Virus record (IMG/VR): IMGVR_UViG_3300025131_000031
Coordinates: 1-63,847 of that record
Origin: a virus
Direction: 5' to 3' (one strand)
DNA: 63,847 bases
Shown: one piece after another, positions 33,831 through 42,388 of the stretch
How the letters are laid out: each line of letters starts with the position of its first letter
How positions within the stretch are numbered: position 1 is the first letter of the stretch
Notes under the pieces: generated by a model
Seen by the model: the letters and a program-made list of their open reading frames with translations, nothing else
What the model was told of the DNA's origin: nothing
The model's database searches: none
Program-made: the position numbers and the translations under genes

Positions 33831-33862
33831 TGCATCAGTATTTTATACTGGTGCATTTTTTT
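33831..33862 (+). terminator. Intrinsic terminator after the TROVE gene
   Basis: An 11-pair stem TGCATCAGTAT / ATACTGGTGCA with loop TTT, followed by seven T. Confidence 0.88.
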
Positions 33863-33885
33863 GTTATGATATTGAAGGAGGTTTC

Positions 33886-34857
33886 ATGAGTGAAAGACTA
33901 GAAGCTTACAGATATTGGCAAGAACTTAGAGCCGAAGCCAGGCATATGAATAAATTAAGTGGCTACGGTTTTTCTGTGTGTTCTATGCATGATCAAGATG
34001 GAATGCTCGATGAAATATTCAGAAGAATTGAAACAAAGAGTAAGAGATTCATTGAATTTGGATGTGGTGAAGGTATGCAGAATAATACTCTGTATCGCCT
34101 ATCCTATTTGGGATGGAAAGGTTTGTGGATAGATGGAGATGCTGAAGTAATTGAAGGAGCAGCAAAGAGATCTGAATATTATAACAATAGAGATGATCTT
34201 GACATTATGCACGAATTGGTCGATAGAGATAATATAGATAAAATCATCAGTGATTATTCTAAAGATGATCTAGATTATGATTTACTAGTAATAGATGTAG
34301 ATTGGAATGACAGTTATATATGGGAAGCTATAGAATGTATAGAGCCAAGAGTAATTTGCATAGAATATAATTCGGCCATTCCATATGATGTAGATCTTAG
34401 AGTTCCTTATAACAAAGATACTCAGTACTCATGTTGGAATGGAGCATCATTCTATGGATCAAGTTTACTATCATTAAATGAGATAGCTACAAAAAAGGGA
34501 TATTCTCTCGTGGGTTGTTCATTAGCAGGATCAGATGCTTTCTTTGTTAGAGATGGTTATGTCAAATCAATAGTAGAAAAATCTGGTAACACAATGTATG
34601 TAAAACCAATGTGGTTTGGTGTTGGTAGAATTTCTCATTTATTTGAACCTTCAAGATTTGATCTATGCTTCAATCTTGGACATCAATCTCATCCCTGGTC
34701 TAATGTAGCTTTGATGGATCATTCGAAAAGGACATTGAAAAAAAATGAAGAAGAGAGATTAGCTAAAGAGAAATTTGATCTATGCTTCAATAAAGAGAAA
34801 GAGAAAAAGACTAAAATACTACCAGCGACAATTGATACAAAAGGACCAAAGATATGA
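33886..34857 (+). CDS. SAM-dependent methyltransferase-like protein
   Basis: 323 aa with AAGGAGG upstream. RFIEFGCGEGMQNNTLYRL is motif I, GLWIDGDAEV the second strand and LLVIDVDWNDSYIWEAIE the acidic third motif; PRVICIEYNS follows, as in FkbM/Methyltransf_24 types. An 18-bp sequence encoding FDLCFN occurs twice in the gene (34657-34674 and 34774-34791), hinting at a small C-terminal duplication. The likely substrate is a sugar of the glycan. Confidence 0.65.
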   Translation: MSERLEAYRYWQELRAEARHMNKLSGYGFSVCSMHDQDGMLDEIFRRIETKSKRFIEFGCGEGMQNNTLYRLSYLGWKGLWIDGDAEVIEGAAKRSEYYNNRDDLDIMHELVDRDNIDKIISDYSKDDLDYDLLVIDVDWNDSYIWEAIECIEPRVICIEYNSAIPYDVDLRVPYNKDTQYSCWNGASFYGSSLLSLNEIATKKGYSLVGCSLAGSDAFFVRDGYVKSIVEKSGNTMYVKPMWFGVGRISHLFEPSRFDLCFNLGHQSHPWSNVALMDHSKRTLKKNEEERLAKEKFDLCFNKEKEKKTKILPATIDTKGPKI

Positions 34858-34870
34858 AAGGAATGGGAAA

Positions 34871-35617
34871 ATGAGTGAAAAATCCCGCGTGCACATTGAA
34901 CTAGGATGTGGGAATAACAGAAGAGATATGGATGGGTATGAGAATATTGGTGTAGATATTATGAGATCTAATTGTACTGATCTCATAATAAATTTAGGAT
35001 TTGAAAATCTACCATTTGGAGATAAATCTGTTGATATAGTGCAAGCTTACGATGTTCTAGAACATATTCCAAAATGTATTTGGAAGCCTGATATAAATTC
35101 ATACAATATACCCCCAGTAGCAGGAGCAGATAAATCTACAATCATAACAAACCCAATGCGAATGATTAGAGAAAATCCATTAATAAATCTAATGAATGAA
35201 ATATTCAGAGTCCTTAGAGATGGCGGCAGATTTGTAGCTGAAATGCCTTTCTCAAATGAAGCTTATGATAGAGATCCAACACATGTAACTAAATTATCAG
35301 AAGATTGGTTCCACTATTTCAAGAAAGATGATAATCTTTACTATGATCAGGGTTTAGTAAAATGTGATTTTAAGCTAGACACGAATAGATTTAGAGAATA
35401 TAAATGGACCAAGAAAGATATTATGCATACTGAATTGATAGCAGTTAAGTCGAGAGGGAAAGAACCTTCACCAGCTTATAAGATGCTCAATACAACAAGC
35501 AATGATGGTCTGCCTATAGTAATTCCAGAAGATGTTGCAAATGAAGGAGAGAAGAATCGAGCTTCTTCATCGTATGAACGAGACAGTGCTCTTATAACAA
35601 GGCAACCGTTGATATGA
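34871..35617 (+). CDS. SAM-dependent methyltransferase
   Basis: 248 aa from ATG 34871; the longer upstream frame only overlaps the preceding gene. HIELGCGNNRRDMDGYENIG and AYDVLEHIPK are motif I and the post-motif of class I methyltransferases, with MNEIFRVLRDGGRFVAEMPF as motif III. It resembles small sugar or bacteriophage-type methyltransferases in glycan clusters. Substrate unknown. Confidence 0.7.
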   Translation: MSEKSRVHIELGCGNNRRDMDGYENIGVDIMRSNCTDLIINLGFENLPFGDKSVDIVQAYDVLEHIPKCIWKPDINSYNIPPVAGADKSTIITNPMRMIRENPLINLMNEIFRVLRDGGRFVAEMPFSNEAYDRDPTHVTKLSEDWFHYFKKDDNLYYDQGLVKCDFKLDTNRFREYKWTKKDIMHTELIAVKSRGKEPSPAYKMLNTTSNDGLPIVIPEDVANEGEKNRASSSYERDSALITRQPLI

Positions 35618-35730
35618 AATCGAAATACACTTATTCATTGAGTAAGAAAAAACTAGACATGTTTATAGACGAATACCCTAATGTTAAATTGAATATTTTA
35701 TTTGAGGATCAGTTAAATGAAGGTTATTAA
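35614..35730 (+). CDS. Small hypothetical protein, 38 aa
   Basis: 38 aa, overlapping the preceding stop codon (ATGA) and the next start by 14 bases. Basic N-terminus (KSKYTYSLSKKKL). Overlaps suggest a translated linker gene. Confidence 0.4.
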   Translation: MKSKYTYSLSKKKLDMFIDEYPNVKLNILFEDQLNEGY

Positions 35731-36679
35731 AATTTTAATCATACAGAGTCCACACTATGATTTTTCAGGTGCTACTCTAATAGAAGGTCTTCATATTCTA
35801 CAAGCAAAAGGTGAAGTAGAAGTTTTTACTGCAGAATCGTCTAACTATGCCTCCGGGTTAGATTATTCACATCAATTGGCTAACGACGCAGATATCTTGC
35901 AGTACGGCCGTGAAACGGCCGATCTAGTAGTAAAAACGTCCAATCAAGCCGTTAGATCGGACCTTGTAGAAAGTATAGATAGACCAGAGAAGACAGTTTT
36001 TATAGATGGAGAGGATACTCACCCATATATAGAAGATCCTAAAAAATATCCATTGTATTTCAAAAGAGAAATGCGGTTAGATGTAGATCATCCTAAGAAT
36101 GTTAAGCCATTTCCATTCGCTATCGAAAATAGATATATTCATAATCCCAATGAATGGGAAGATAGAAAATTTGACGTAGCTTGTATGTTTGGGCCTCATG
36201 ATAGTACAAAGCCCTGGCGTAGAGAAATAGAAGATAAACTGAATGATATGGATTTAGAAAATTCAGTGATTGGTCAGTTATATGGAGGAGTTCCAGATAG
36301 ACAAGATATCGATACGGGTAACAGAGATCATCCTGATTATTATAATGTTTTAGCATTGTCGAAAATAGCAGTTGATGCACATGGTGCACATGAATGTAAT
36401 TCGGCTAGATTTTGGGAATCGCTAGCATGTGGATGTCTATTGGTAACTAGAAGAAATCTGATTCACATGCCACATCCCTTTGAAAATGGTATACATATGT
36501 TTGAGTTCCAAGATCCTTTGTCATTGGGATATATCATACCAAATCTTTTAAAGGACGATACAACTATGCAGAAAATAGCAAATGAAGCTCTAGTTCATGC
36601 TATGAATTTCCATACAACTGAAGCTAGAGTCAATCAGTTTTTGAGCGAATGTTATAGAGAAGGATTAATTAACAAATAG
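35717..36679 (+). CDS. CgeB-like glycosyltransferase
   Basis: 320 aa. VKTSNQAVRSDLVESIDRPE, then FIDGEDTHPYI, then KFDVACMFGPHDSTKPWR and VDAHGAHECNSARFWESLACGCLLVTR reproduce the GT-B organisation of CgeB/spore-type glycosyltransferases, including the E-S-x-A-C-G donor motif. The N-terminal domain is short. It acts in the glycan island; sugar unknown. CGGCCGT/ACGGCCG near 35903-35920 is a GC-rich inverted repeat in the coding sequence. Confidence 0.65.
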   Translation: MKVIKILIIQSPHYDFSGATLIEGLHILQAKGEVEVFTAESSNYASGLDYSHQLANDADILQYGRETADLVVKTSNQAVRSDLVESIDRPEKTVFIDGEDTHPYIEDPKKYPLYFKREMRLDVDHPKNVKPFPFAIENRYIHNPNEWEDRKFDVACMFGPHDSTKPWRREIEDKLNDMDLENSVIGQLYGGVPDRQDIDTGNRDHPDYYNVLALSKIAVDAHGAHECNSARFWESLACGCLLVTRRNLIHMPHPFENGIHMFEFQDPLSLGYIIPNLLKDDTTMQKIANEALVHAMNFHTTEARVNQFLSECYREGLINK

Positions 36680-36680
36680 G

Positions 36681-36703
36681 ATGATATTTATTAAAAATAT
36701 CAT
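36681..36703 (+). promoter_or_regulatory. Hairpin just before the ligase-NMNAT gene
   Basis: Perfect 9-bp inverted repeat ATGATATTT / AAATATCAT with loop ATTAA. It ends directly at the AGGAGAA ribosome site of the next gene and lacks a T-run, so it looks more like a translation-control or RNA-stability element than a terminator. Confidence 0.5.
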
Positions 36704-36715
36704 AGGAGAAGTTCT

Positions 36716-38749
36716 TTGATACTAGAAGGAATTCAGCATATAAACGACCTTAAAATTGACAAGTTTCTAGATCTTGTCAGAAGGTTGAATAATAAAGACA
36801 AATCATTAGAGCTGAGTGTAAAGTTTGATGGATCTGCAAACTTAGGATTTGGCTTAGATGATAAAGGAAAACTATATTTTTCTAGGGATGTGAAGGGTCA
36901 ACCAGATCATAAACATTCTACGAAAGATTGGCCTGGGAAGCCAATGTATAATCCTATTAGGAGTGCTGTCGCTGCATTGCTCAGTGTCAAAGACGTACTT
37001 GAAAAGCAGTTGAAGCCTGGTGATTATGTGGGTTGTGAAGTGCTATTCGAAACTATACCCAATGCTATAGAATATGGAGATAATTATATTATCGTTCATG
37101 ATGCAGCATTCAATTCATTGATTAAAAAGCTTAGACCTACTAAGGCTAAAATAGATTTATACTACTATAATCCTGAATCAAAGAAAATAGATAAGAGCAT
37201 TGAGACTGTTACTTATAGCTTCTCAGGAAAGGAAGTAGTTAGAAGTAACAAGTATAAGCTCTCCATTGGAAATGATATTAATCAATTAGAAGACTTAATG
37301 AAACAAAAAAATAAAACTTTTAAGGATTCTTCTAATTATGATGTGTTAACTTTCAGGGCTGTTGGAAAAGATAAGGATAAAATAAAAAGAGAAAAGGAAA
37401 GTTTAACTAAACAAATATCTAATTTACAACTGGATATAAAGGATAAACTAATAGATTCTATCCTAAATAAGCTATCAGCAGGAGCGATGGCACAACCACC
37501 AGTATTTGATGATAAAGGAAATAATGTAGGAGGAAGTTGGCCAGAGGGTGTAGTAATAAAAGATCTGAAAACAGGAGAGCTATCTAAGATAGTATCGGTC
37601 TTCCCTATTATTAATAAATTCCTTTGGTACTACAGAGAAATGGCAATGTCAGGTGCAGGACCAGCAGGAAGTTTTGTTCCTGGAGTAATGAGAACATTTC
37701 AACATTCAGTTGCCGAAAAAGTATTTGGTATCAAGGGTTTGAAGTCCGTTGGTATAGTAAAAATTATCAACAACAAATATAAATCAGCTACTGCGAATGA
37801 GAAGATTCTCAGGTACTTGAAAGATAATGGATTCAAATTCACTAAAGCTAATTCAGCAAGAAACAGTTTCGTCAATGAAATAAAGAAAGCTATCAAGAGT
37901 CTGAATAAGCTCAAAAGAGAATTTGACAAAACAGGAAAGGAAAAAGTACTCAAGGTTAAGAGAGGCTCATTCAAGAGAGATGTAAAACATGATCCAGTTC
38001 ATATTCGAAAGACTTATGAAACTTTCTTAGACATAGAAACAGAGCTCAATGACTATCTCAAATTAGTTCAGAGAGTAAGTGAAAATACTCCAGAAGGTAC
38101 AGCGGTTCAGCTGTTGAGGATATTCTTTGGTCAAAGAAATTTGAATAAGCTGAATGAGGATTATAATCTTCAAAAATTTGTTATTGAAAAGTTAAATGAA
38201 ATAGGAGTATTGCACGAAGGAGGAACTAATGTAAAAATTGGAGTGTTAGTAGGTAGATTCCAGCCTCCTCAAAGATTGCATATTGAATTAATCAGAAAAG
38301 CTCTAATGAAGAATAATAAAGTGTATGTGTTTGTAGCAGGACAAAAATTAGACAAGAACAGAAATCCTTTCCCACATCAGATCAGAGCTAATGTACTAGC
38401 TAAATTTGTCAAAAGCAATAAGGTCATGATTCATTCAGCTAAATCAGGATTTATTCCAGGCTTAATAGATGAATTTGTAGACTTGAATAATGTCGGTGAA
38501 GTAAATGTTTATGCTGGTACCGATAGAATTGGTGGATATAAGGGAATGTTCAAGAACTATTGGGATCATGATAATGTAAAAGTTAAGGTGAATGAATTGA
38601 AGAGAGATCCTGATTCGGTCAGTGCTACAAAAGTTAGAGAATCTATCAAAAACAATGATTTCAAATCGTTTGTAGACTATATGCCTGAGGGATTATCATT
38701 GACATACTTAACAGGGCTGTTCAAAAAATATAGAAAGTATTTGACATGA
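36716..38749 (+). CDS. Fusion of ligase-type nucleotidyltransferase and NMNAT-like domain
   Basis: 677 aa from a TTG start 6 bases after AGGAGAAG. The N-terminal part has the covalent nucleotidyltransferase motif K36-F-D-G39 (KxDG of RNA/DNA ligases), then CEVLFETIPNA near residue 110 and WPEGVVIKDLKTGELSKIVS near 275-295, in the places of motifs III, IV and V. After a helical middle, residues 507-677 form a HIGH-type nucleotidyltransferase: VLVGRFQPPQRLHIELI and SATKVRESI (ISSTxxR-like), as in NadM/NadR NMN adenylyltransferases. It could repair RNA ends or make or use an NAD-type adenylate. The pairing is unusual; substrate unknown. Confidence 0.72.
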   Translation: MILEGIQHINDLKIDKFLDLVRRLNNKDKSLELSVKFDGSANLGFGLDDKGKLYFSRDVKGQPDHKHSTKDWPGKPMYNPIRSAVAALLSVKDVLEKQLKPGDYVGCEVLFETIPNAIEYGDNYIIVHDAAFNSLIKKLRPTKAKIDLYYYNPESKKIDKSIETVTYSFSGKEVVRSNKYKLSIGNDINQLEDLMKQKNKTFKDSSNYDVLTFRAVGKDKDKIKREKESLTKQISNLQLDIKDKLIDSILNKLSAGAMAQPPVFDDKGNNVGGSWPEGVVIKDLKTGELSKIVSVFPIINKFLWYYREMAMSGAGPAGSFVPGVMRTFQHSVAEKVFGIKGLKSVGIVKIINNKYKSATANEKILRYLKDNGFKFTKANSARNSFVNEIKKAIKSLNKLKREFDKTGKEKVLKVKRGSFKRDVKHDPVHIRKTYETFLDIETELNDYLKLVQRVSENTPEGTAVQLLRIFFGQRNLNKLNEDYNLQKFVIEKLNEIGVLHEGGTNVKIGVLVGRFQPPQRLHIELIRKALMKNNKVYVFVAGQKLDKNRNPFPHQIRANVLAKFVKSNKVMIHSAKSGFIPGLIDEFVDLNNVGEVNVYAGTDRIGGYKGMFKNYWDHDNVKVKVNELKRDPDSVSATKVRESIKNNDFKSFVDYMPEGLSLTYLTGLFKKYRKYLT

Positions 38750-38872
38750 TAGGTGATAAAGCACCAAGAGGAAAATTGTTAGACAACTGTTCAGATAAAT
38801 TTCAGTTGATGCTGGTGACCCAGATACTTATAATTATAAGGCGCTGGAATAGAAGAAATTGGAGGGCGATAG

Positions 38873-40147
38873 ATGAAAATATTTGCACCTCAGGATAAAG
38901 TAATCGCTAATGTCGACAGGGCTATTGAACATCTTGAAACCGGTAGCACATCCCCCGTGTTAGTTGAATTCGATCCATCTAATTCATGCAATCATTCATG
39001 CCACTTCTGTTTGAGTGGTCACATACATCTACCTGAATCGAAAGGTTTTCCAACTTTCAATCGAAATATGTTGTCAAGAGATTTGATGATGAGAACCTGT
39101 GAAGAACTTATTGATATGAAAGTTAGAGCAGTGAATTGGACAGGAGGAGGAGAACCAACAGCAAACCCAGCTTTAAAAGAATGCATTGAATATCTTGGCA
39201 AGAATGGAGTCAAGATGGGAATGTTTACTAATGGGACTTTGTTACATACATTTGATTTGTTTGATACGCTATTAGAATATATGACTTGGGTTAGAATTTC
39301 AATTGATGCAGGAGACCCTGATACGTATAATTCTATAAGAAGAACTGTAAAGGGTAAAAATGATTGGAATAGAGCTCTTGAAAATCTTCTTATATTATTG
39401 AATAAGAGATCGAATAAGAGAACAAATTGGTGGAGTACACATGATGAGCTAGCAGTATATCCTATGGGTAGAGGTACTAAAGAAAAATCTTGGCACCCAA
39501 ATCAAATGGATATTGGAGTTGGTTTCGTTATAACTCCCGATACATATAATGGAATAGTTGATTTTGCTGAATGGTTTAGAGATTCAGATGTAGACTATTG
39601 CCAATACAAACCTGAAATTGTTAATGTTGAAAGAGAAGGTGGGATTCAAAGACAAGCTAAATTCTGGAAGGAGAAAGTAAATCCTCTGTTAGATGAAGCA
39701 AGAGATATTCTAGGTGATAAATTTCAGATGAATGGTTACCATTTTGAAGACTTAGAAAATGACCCAAAGCTACTTGGTAGAACATATGAGAAATGTTTAG
39801 GCTCTCAAATATCTCCTTGTATAGGAGCAGATGGTGAAGTCTATGTTTGTCCAAATCATCGAGGACATGAAAGATATTCTTATGGATCATTGCACAAACA
39901 GACTTTCAAACAAATATGGAATGACATAAACAAAAGAAAGAAAGTTATGTCAATCATAGAAGATGAAGAACAGTTCTCAAAATGTACTCAGTTGTGCAAA
40001 CCTCACGAAAGTAATAAAATGTGTTGGACCATACATCAGGCTTTAATAGCTGCAGATTCAGCATCAAAAAAGAAATCATTGAAACAATCATTCTTGGCTT
40101 TGCAAGATAAGAAAAGAGAAAAGATTGATCATTGGGAGTTTATATAG
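38873..40147 (+). CDS. Radical SAM / SPASM-like protein
   Basis: 424 aa with GGAGGGCGAT before the ATG. CNHSCHFC (about residues 42-49) is the CxxxCxxC cluster motif; NWTGGGEPTANPAL is the SAM-binding GGEP motif. The C-terminal cysteines C-x..-CIGADGEVYVC, CTQLC and CW have SPASM-like spacing for extra Fe-S clusters. Such enzymes modify peptides, sugars or nucleosides. It follows glycan and nucleotide genes and precedes a terminator. Substrate unknown. Confidence 0.75.
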   Translation: MKIFAPQDKVIANVDRAIEHLETGSTSPVLVEFDPSNSCNHSCHFCLSGHIHLPESKGFPTFNRNMLSRDLMMRTCEELIDMKVRAVNWTGGGEPTANPALKECIEYLGKNGVKMGMFTNGTLLHTFDLFDTLLEYMTWVRISIDAGDPDTYNSIRRTVKGKNDWNRALENLLILLNKRSNKRTNWWSTHDELAVYPMGRGTKEKSWHPNQMDIGVGFVITPDTYNGIVDFAEWFRDSDVDYCQYKPEIVNVEREGGIQRQAKFWKEKVNPLLDEARDILGDKFQMNGYHFEDLENDPKLLGRTYEKCLGSQISPCIGADGEVYVCPNHRGHERYSYGSLHKQTFKQIWNDINKRKKVMSIIEDEEQFSKCTQLCKPHESNKMCWTIHQALIAADSASKKKSLKQSFLALQDKKREKIDHWEFI

Positions 40148-40185
40148 AGCGCTAAATTGATTATATATAAAGGAATAAAATTAAT

Positions 40186-40219
40186 GGGGGATGGTGTATT
40201 GTATACTAGACCCCTTTTT
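40186..40219 (+). terminator. Intrinsic terminator after the radical SAM gene
   Basis: GGGG pairs with CCCC and TGGTGTA with TATACTA around loop TTG, separated by a tandem A-G/G-A internal loop; five T follow. Confidence 0.7.
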
Positions 40220-40235
40220 CTATAAGGAACTCTAA

Positions 40236-40763
40236 ATGGAGACGGTAATAAGATTAAAAAAGATCAATAATAAAGAAATAATGAATGCTTATGATGAACT
40301 AGAGCATTTTCGAAGCGGAACGGCAGGTATAAGTTTAGAAAAATTAACTATTGAACTAGAATCTGAAGGTGGTGATCTTTACTTATCATTGTTTTTTCAT
40401 GATTATCTAGTAAGCTTGATAAGAGATGGAATTACTGTTGTTACTAAAGCATTGAGTTTTTGTGGTTCCTCGGCAGTAAATATATTTTGTGCAGGACAGA
40501 ATAGAAAATGTTATACAAACACAGTATTTTTAATTCATGAAGCTTCATTTCCGCGGGGATACGCGCGGGAAGACGATACAACTAAATCAATGTTGGCGAA
40601 TGCAGAATTTGTCAAAACAGCTGAAGATATATGCTATAATATATATGAAAATGTCTCAAACAAAAGTGCATATGAATGGAAAGAATTAGTAAAAGAACAG
40701 GGAGAAGTACTGCTTAGAGGAGGAAATGCATACGAATGCGGGTTAGCAACTGAACTTCTATGA
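40236..40763 (+). CDS. ClpP-like serine protease
   Basis: 175 aa. LTIELESEGGDLYLSLFFHDYL is the ClpP strand and GG helix, LSFCGSSAVNIFCAGQNRKC contains the nucleophile Ser region, and VFLIHEASF holds the catalytic His. The last motif NAYECGLATEL sits where ClpP has the Asp-type A-x-E-Y-G-L-x-D, with Glu in place of Asp. It is slightly shorter than E. coli ClpP. It may mature virion proteins or degrade host proteins; no dedicated ATPase partner is next to it. Confidence 0.68.
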   Translation: METVIRLKKINNKEIMNAYDELEHFRSGTAGISLEKLTIELESEGGDLYLSLFFHDYLVSLIRDGITVVTKALSFCGSSAVNIFCAGQNRKCYTNTVFLIHEASFPRGYAREDDTTKSMLANAEFVKTAEDICYNIYENVSNKSAYEWKELVKEQGEVLLRGGNAYECGLATELL

Positions 40764-40775
40764 TGGAGTGGTTTA

Positions 40776-41423
40776 ATGATGAACGCTAGAAAGGTTTTAC
40801 TGCACAATGTACTAGTGCTAAACAGAAGCTGGATTCCAATACATATAACAACTGTTAGAGATGCAATAGGATTGGTTTTCGTAGGAGCTGCAAATGTAAT
40901 AGTTCCCGATGAAATGAAATCAATATCTGGCAAAACAGTTGCTTATGAATTCGAAGCAATGGATTATTCAATATGGACATCTAAATCTTGTGAATTGGAT
41001 AAAAATCAGTATGAAATTCTAAGTTCAGCTAAGAACATCCATTTCAAGCCTTCAGTTGTTGCGCTTACAAGATACAATGGAATACCAAGATATGAAATCA
41101 GATTCTGCAGAGCTTCACTCTATGAAAGAGATAGTGGAAAGTGTCAGTATTGTGGAAAGAGAATTTCAAGGGGCGATGCTACAATTGATCACGTTCAACC
41201 AAGGTCTAAGGGTGGAAAAAACTCTTGGAGCAATGCAGTACTAGCATGCAAGTCCTGCAACTCAGTTAAGTCAGACTTTACCCTTGATCAATCGGGAATG
41301 AAGTTGTTGAGCAAACCAAAGAAGCCTAACTGGATTTCAGTTAGATTTGGTAAGACAAGAAGTGTGAAGGAAAGAGCTGAATGGCGCAAATTTACAGAAT
41401 ACGTAGAAAGTGAGGTTTCATAA
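40776..41423 (+). CDS. HNH endonuclease
   Basis: 215 aa. The C-terminal part has CQYCGKR, IDHVQPRSKGGKNSWSNAVL and CKSCN, a complete HNH motif with two zinc knuckles. The N-terminal half (HNVLVLNRSWIPIHITTVRD) is typical of the phage HNH family often annotated near replication genes. It could be a repair or restriction-like nuclease rather than a homing one. Confidence 0.78.
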   Translation: MMNARKVLLHNVLVLNRSWIPIHITTVRDAIGLVFVGAANVIVPDEMKSISGKTVAYEFEAMDYSIWTSKSCELDKNQYEILSSAKNIHFKPSVVALTRYNGIPRYEIRFCRASLYERDSGKCQYCGKRISRGDATIDHVQPRSKGGKNSWSNAVLACKSCNSVKSDFTLDQSGMKLLSKPKKPNWISVRFGKTRSVKERAEWRKFTEYVESEVS

Positions 41424-41685
41424 TGGATTGGGCAATACATTTTTTGTTAGGTTTTGCAGAGCAGCAAGATTTTGCTGGCAATTAATATTGAAATCCAAAG
41501 GATATGTCATCCTAGAAGATGTTATATGCAGCGCTGTAGTTGGAATAGTTTTCCCTCTTGGATAGATCTTTGGACTGATAGTATTATGTTGTTATTTTTG
41601 TGGATTTGATGATGTCGATGATTGGGAACATCTAGGGCGATTGATTAAAGACAAGAAGTTTTTGATGAAAGAGAAGGAGAAAAAG
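41423..41685 (+). pseudogene. Frameshifted small membrane-protein gene
   Basis: ATG 41423 overlaps the HNH stop codon and gives MDWAIHFLLGFA, but stops after 20 codons. In the -1 frame the sequence continues ARFCWQLILKSKGYVILEDV, then AVVGIVFPLG, an amber codon at 41563-41565, then IFGLIVLCCYFCGFDD, and merges into the frame of the next gene. One frameshift plus one stop have broken a protein with at least one membrane helix. Confidence 0.5.
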
Positions 41686-42108
41686 ATGATTAATAGAACA
41701 GAAAAGCTTAAGATATTTTGTGAAATGAATAATAGAATCACTGATGTAGCTAGATTCATTAGGCGAACTATAAGTCCTATTGGCAAGAATTTTAGATTTA
41801 ATCCTGAAGGTGTTACAATTGAAGACTTTGGGAAACGACCTTTCACAAATGACACAATAATTTCAGTTGAAGGGCACGAGACCTACTATTCTGAAGCTAG
41901 CTATATCACTGTTGATTTTCCAGCTTGGTTCTTAGAAGCTTCAGATGAACAGATCTCTGCTATAGTTATTGAAAGTCAGAGAGAGAAGAATGAAAGAGCT
42001 AAGAAGATCTTTGAAGATAGAGAAAAAGAAAAGATAACTTTGGCTAAAGCAAGTAGATTCAAGACATACAAGATTCTTAGGAAAGAGTTCAATTCAGGAA
42101 AGGGATAG
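41686..42108 (+). CDS. Hypothetical protein
   Basis: 140 aa from ATG 41686 (GGAG 7 bases upstream); the frame is open further 5' as part of the broken gene above. The C-terminal third is a charged helix (QREKNERAKKIFEDREKEK). Unrecognised. Confidence 0.5.
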   Translation: MINRTEKLKIFCEMNNRITDVARFIRRTISPIGKNFRFNPEGVTIEDFGKRPFTNDTIISVEGHETYYSEASYITVDFPAWFLEASDEQISAIVIESQREKNERAKKIFEDREKEKITLAKASRFKTYKILRKEFNSGKG

Positions 42109-42113
42109 AAATA

Positions 42114-42185
42114 ATGGGAAAAAATCTTATAGCTATCTTCGAGAGTCATAGATATTTATTGGAAAGTACAATGGGGAGATATTAA
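42114..42185 (+). CDS. Very small ORF, 23 aa
   Basis: A 23-codon ORF ending in TAATG overlap with the next start codon; GGGGAGA inside it is the ribosome site of the next gene. The protein itself may be only a leader peptide for coupling. Confidence 0.3.
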   Translation: MGKNLIAIFESHRYLLESTMGRY

Positions 42186-42388
42186 TGATAAAACTAAAAC
42201 TAAAAATGAAGGGATATAGAGCTATTGTGAGAAAATTCCCTCATATAAAATTGATCAGAGAGTCTAGAAATCAATTCAAAATTGACAGCAATGATTACGA
42301 TGTATTCATACAAATAGGACCATTCGCTGAAGAATCTGAATTTGAAGAAGACCCTGAGCCGGAGAGGATGTATGCTATGGCTGCTTAA
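42185..42388 (+). CDS. Small hypothetical protein
   Basis: 67 aa with a basic N-terminal half and acidic C-terminus (EESEFEEDPEPE). GGGGAGA precedes the ATG. It overlaps the following membrane-protein gene by 17 bases. Confidence 0.5.
   Translation: MIKLKLKMKGYRAIVRKFPHIKLIRESRNQFKIDSNDYDVFIQIGPFAEESEFEEDPEPERMYAMAA

Noticed and set aside
35903-35920. GC-rich inverted repeat CGGCCGT/ACGGCCG
   Set aside because: Lies inside the CgeB-like coding region and lacks a T-run; explained by coding sequence.
38746-38898. 50-codon ORF in the gap before the radical SAM gene
   Set aside because: Overlaps the next gene start by 26 bases out of frame and lacks a ribosome site; the gap of about 120 bases shows nothing else convincing.
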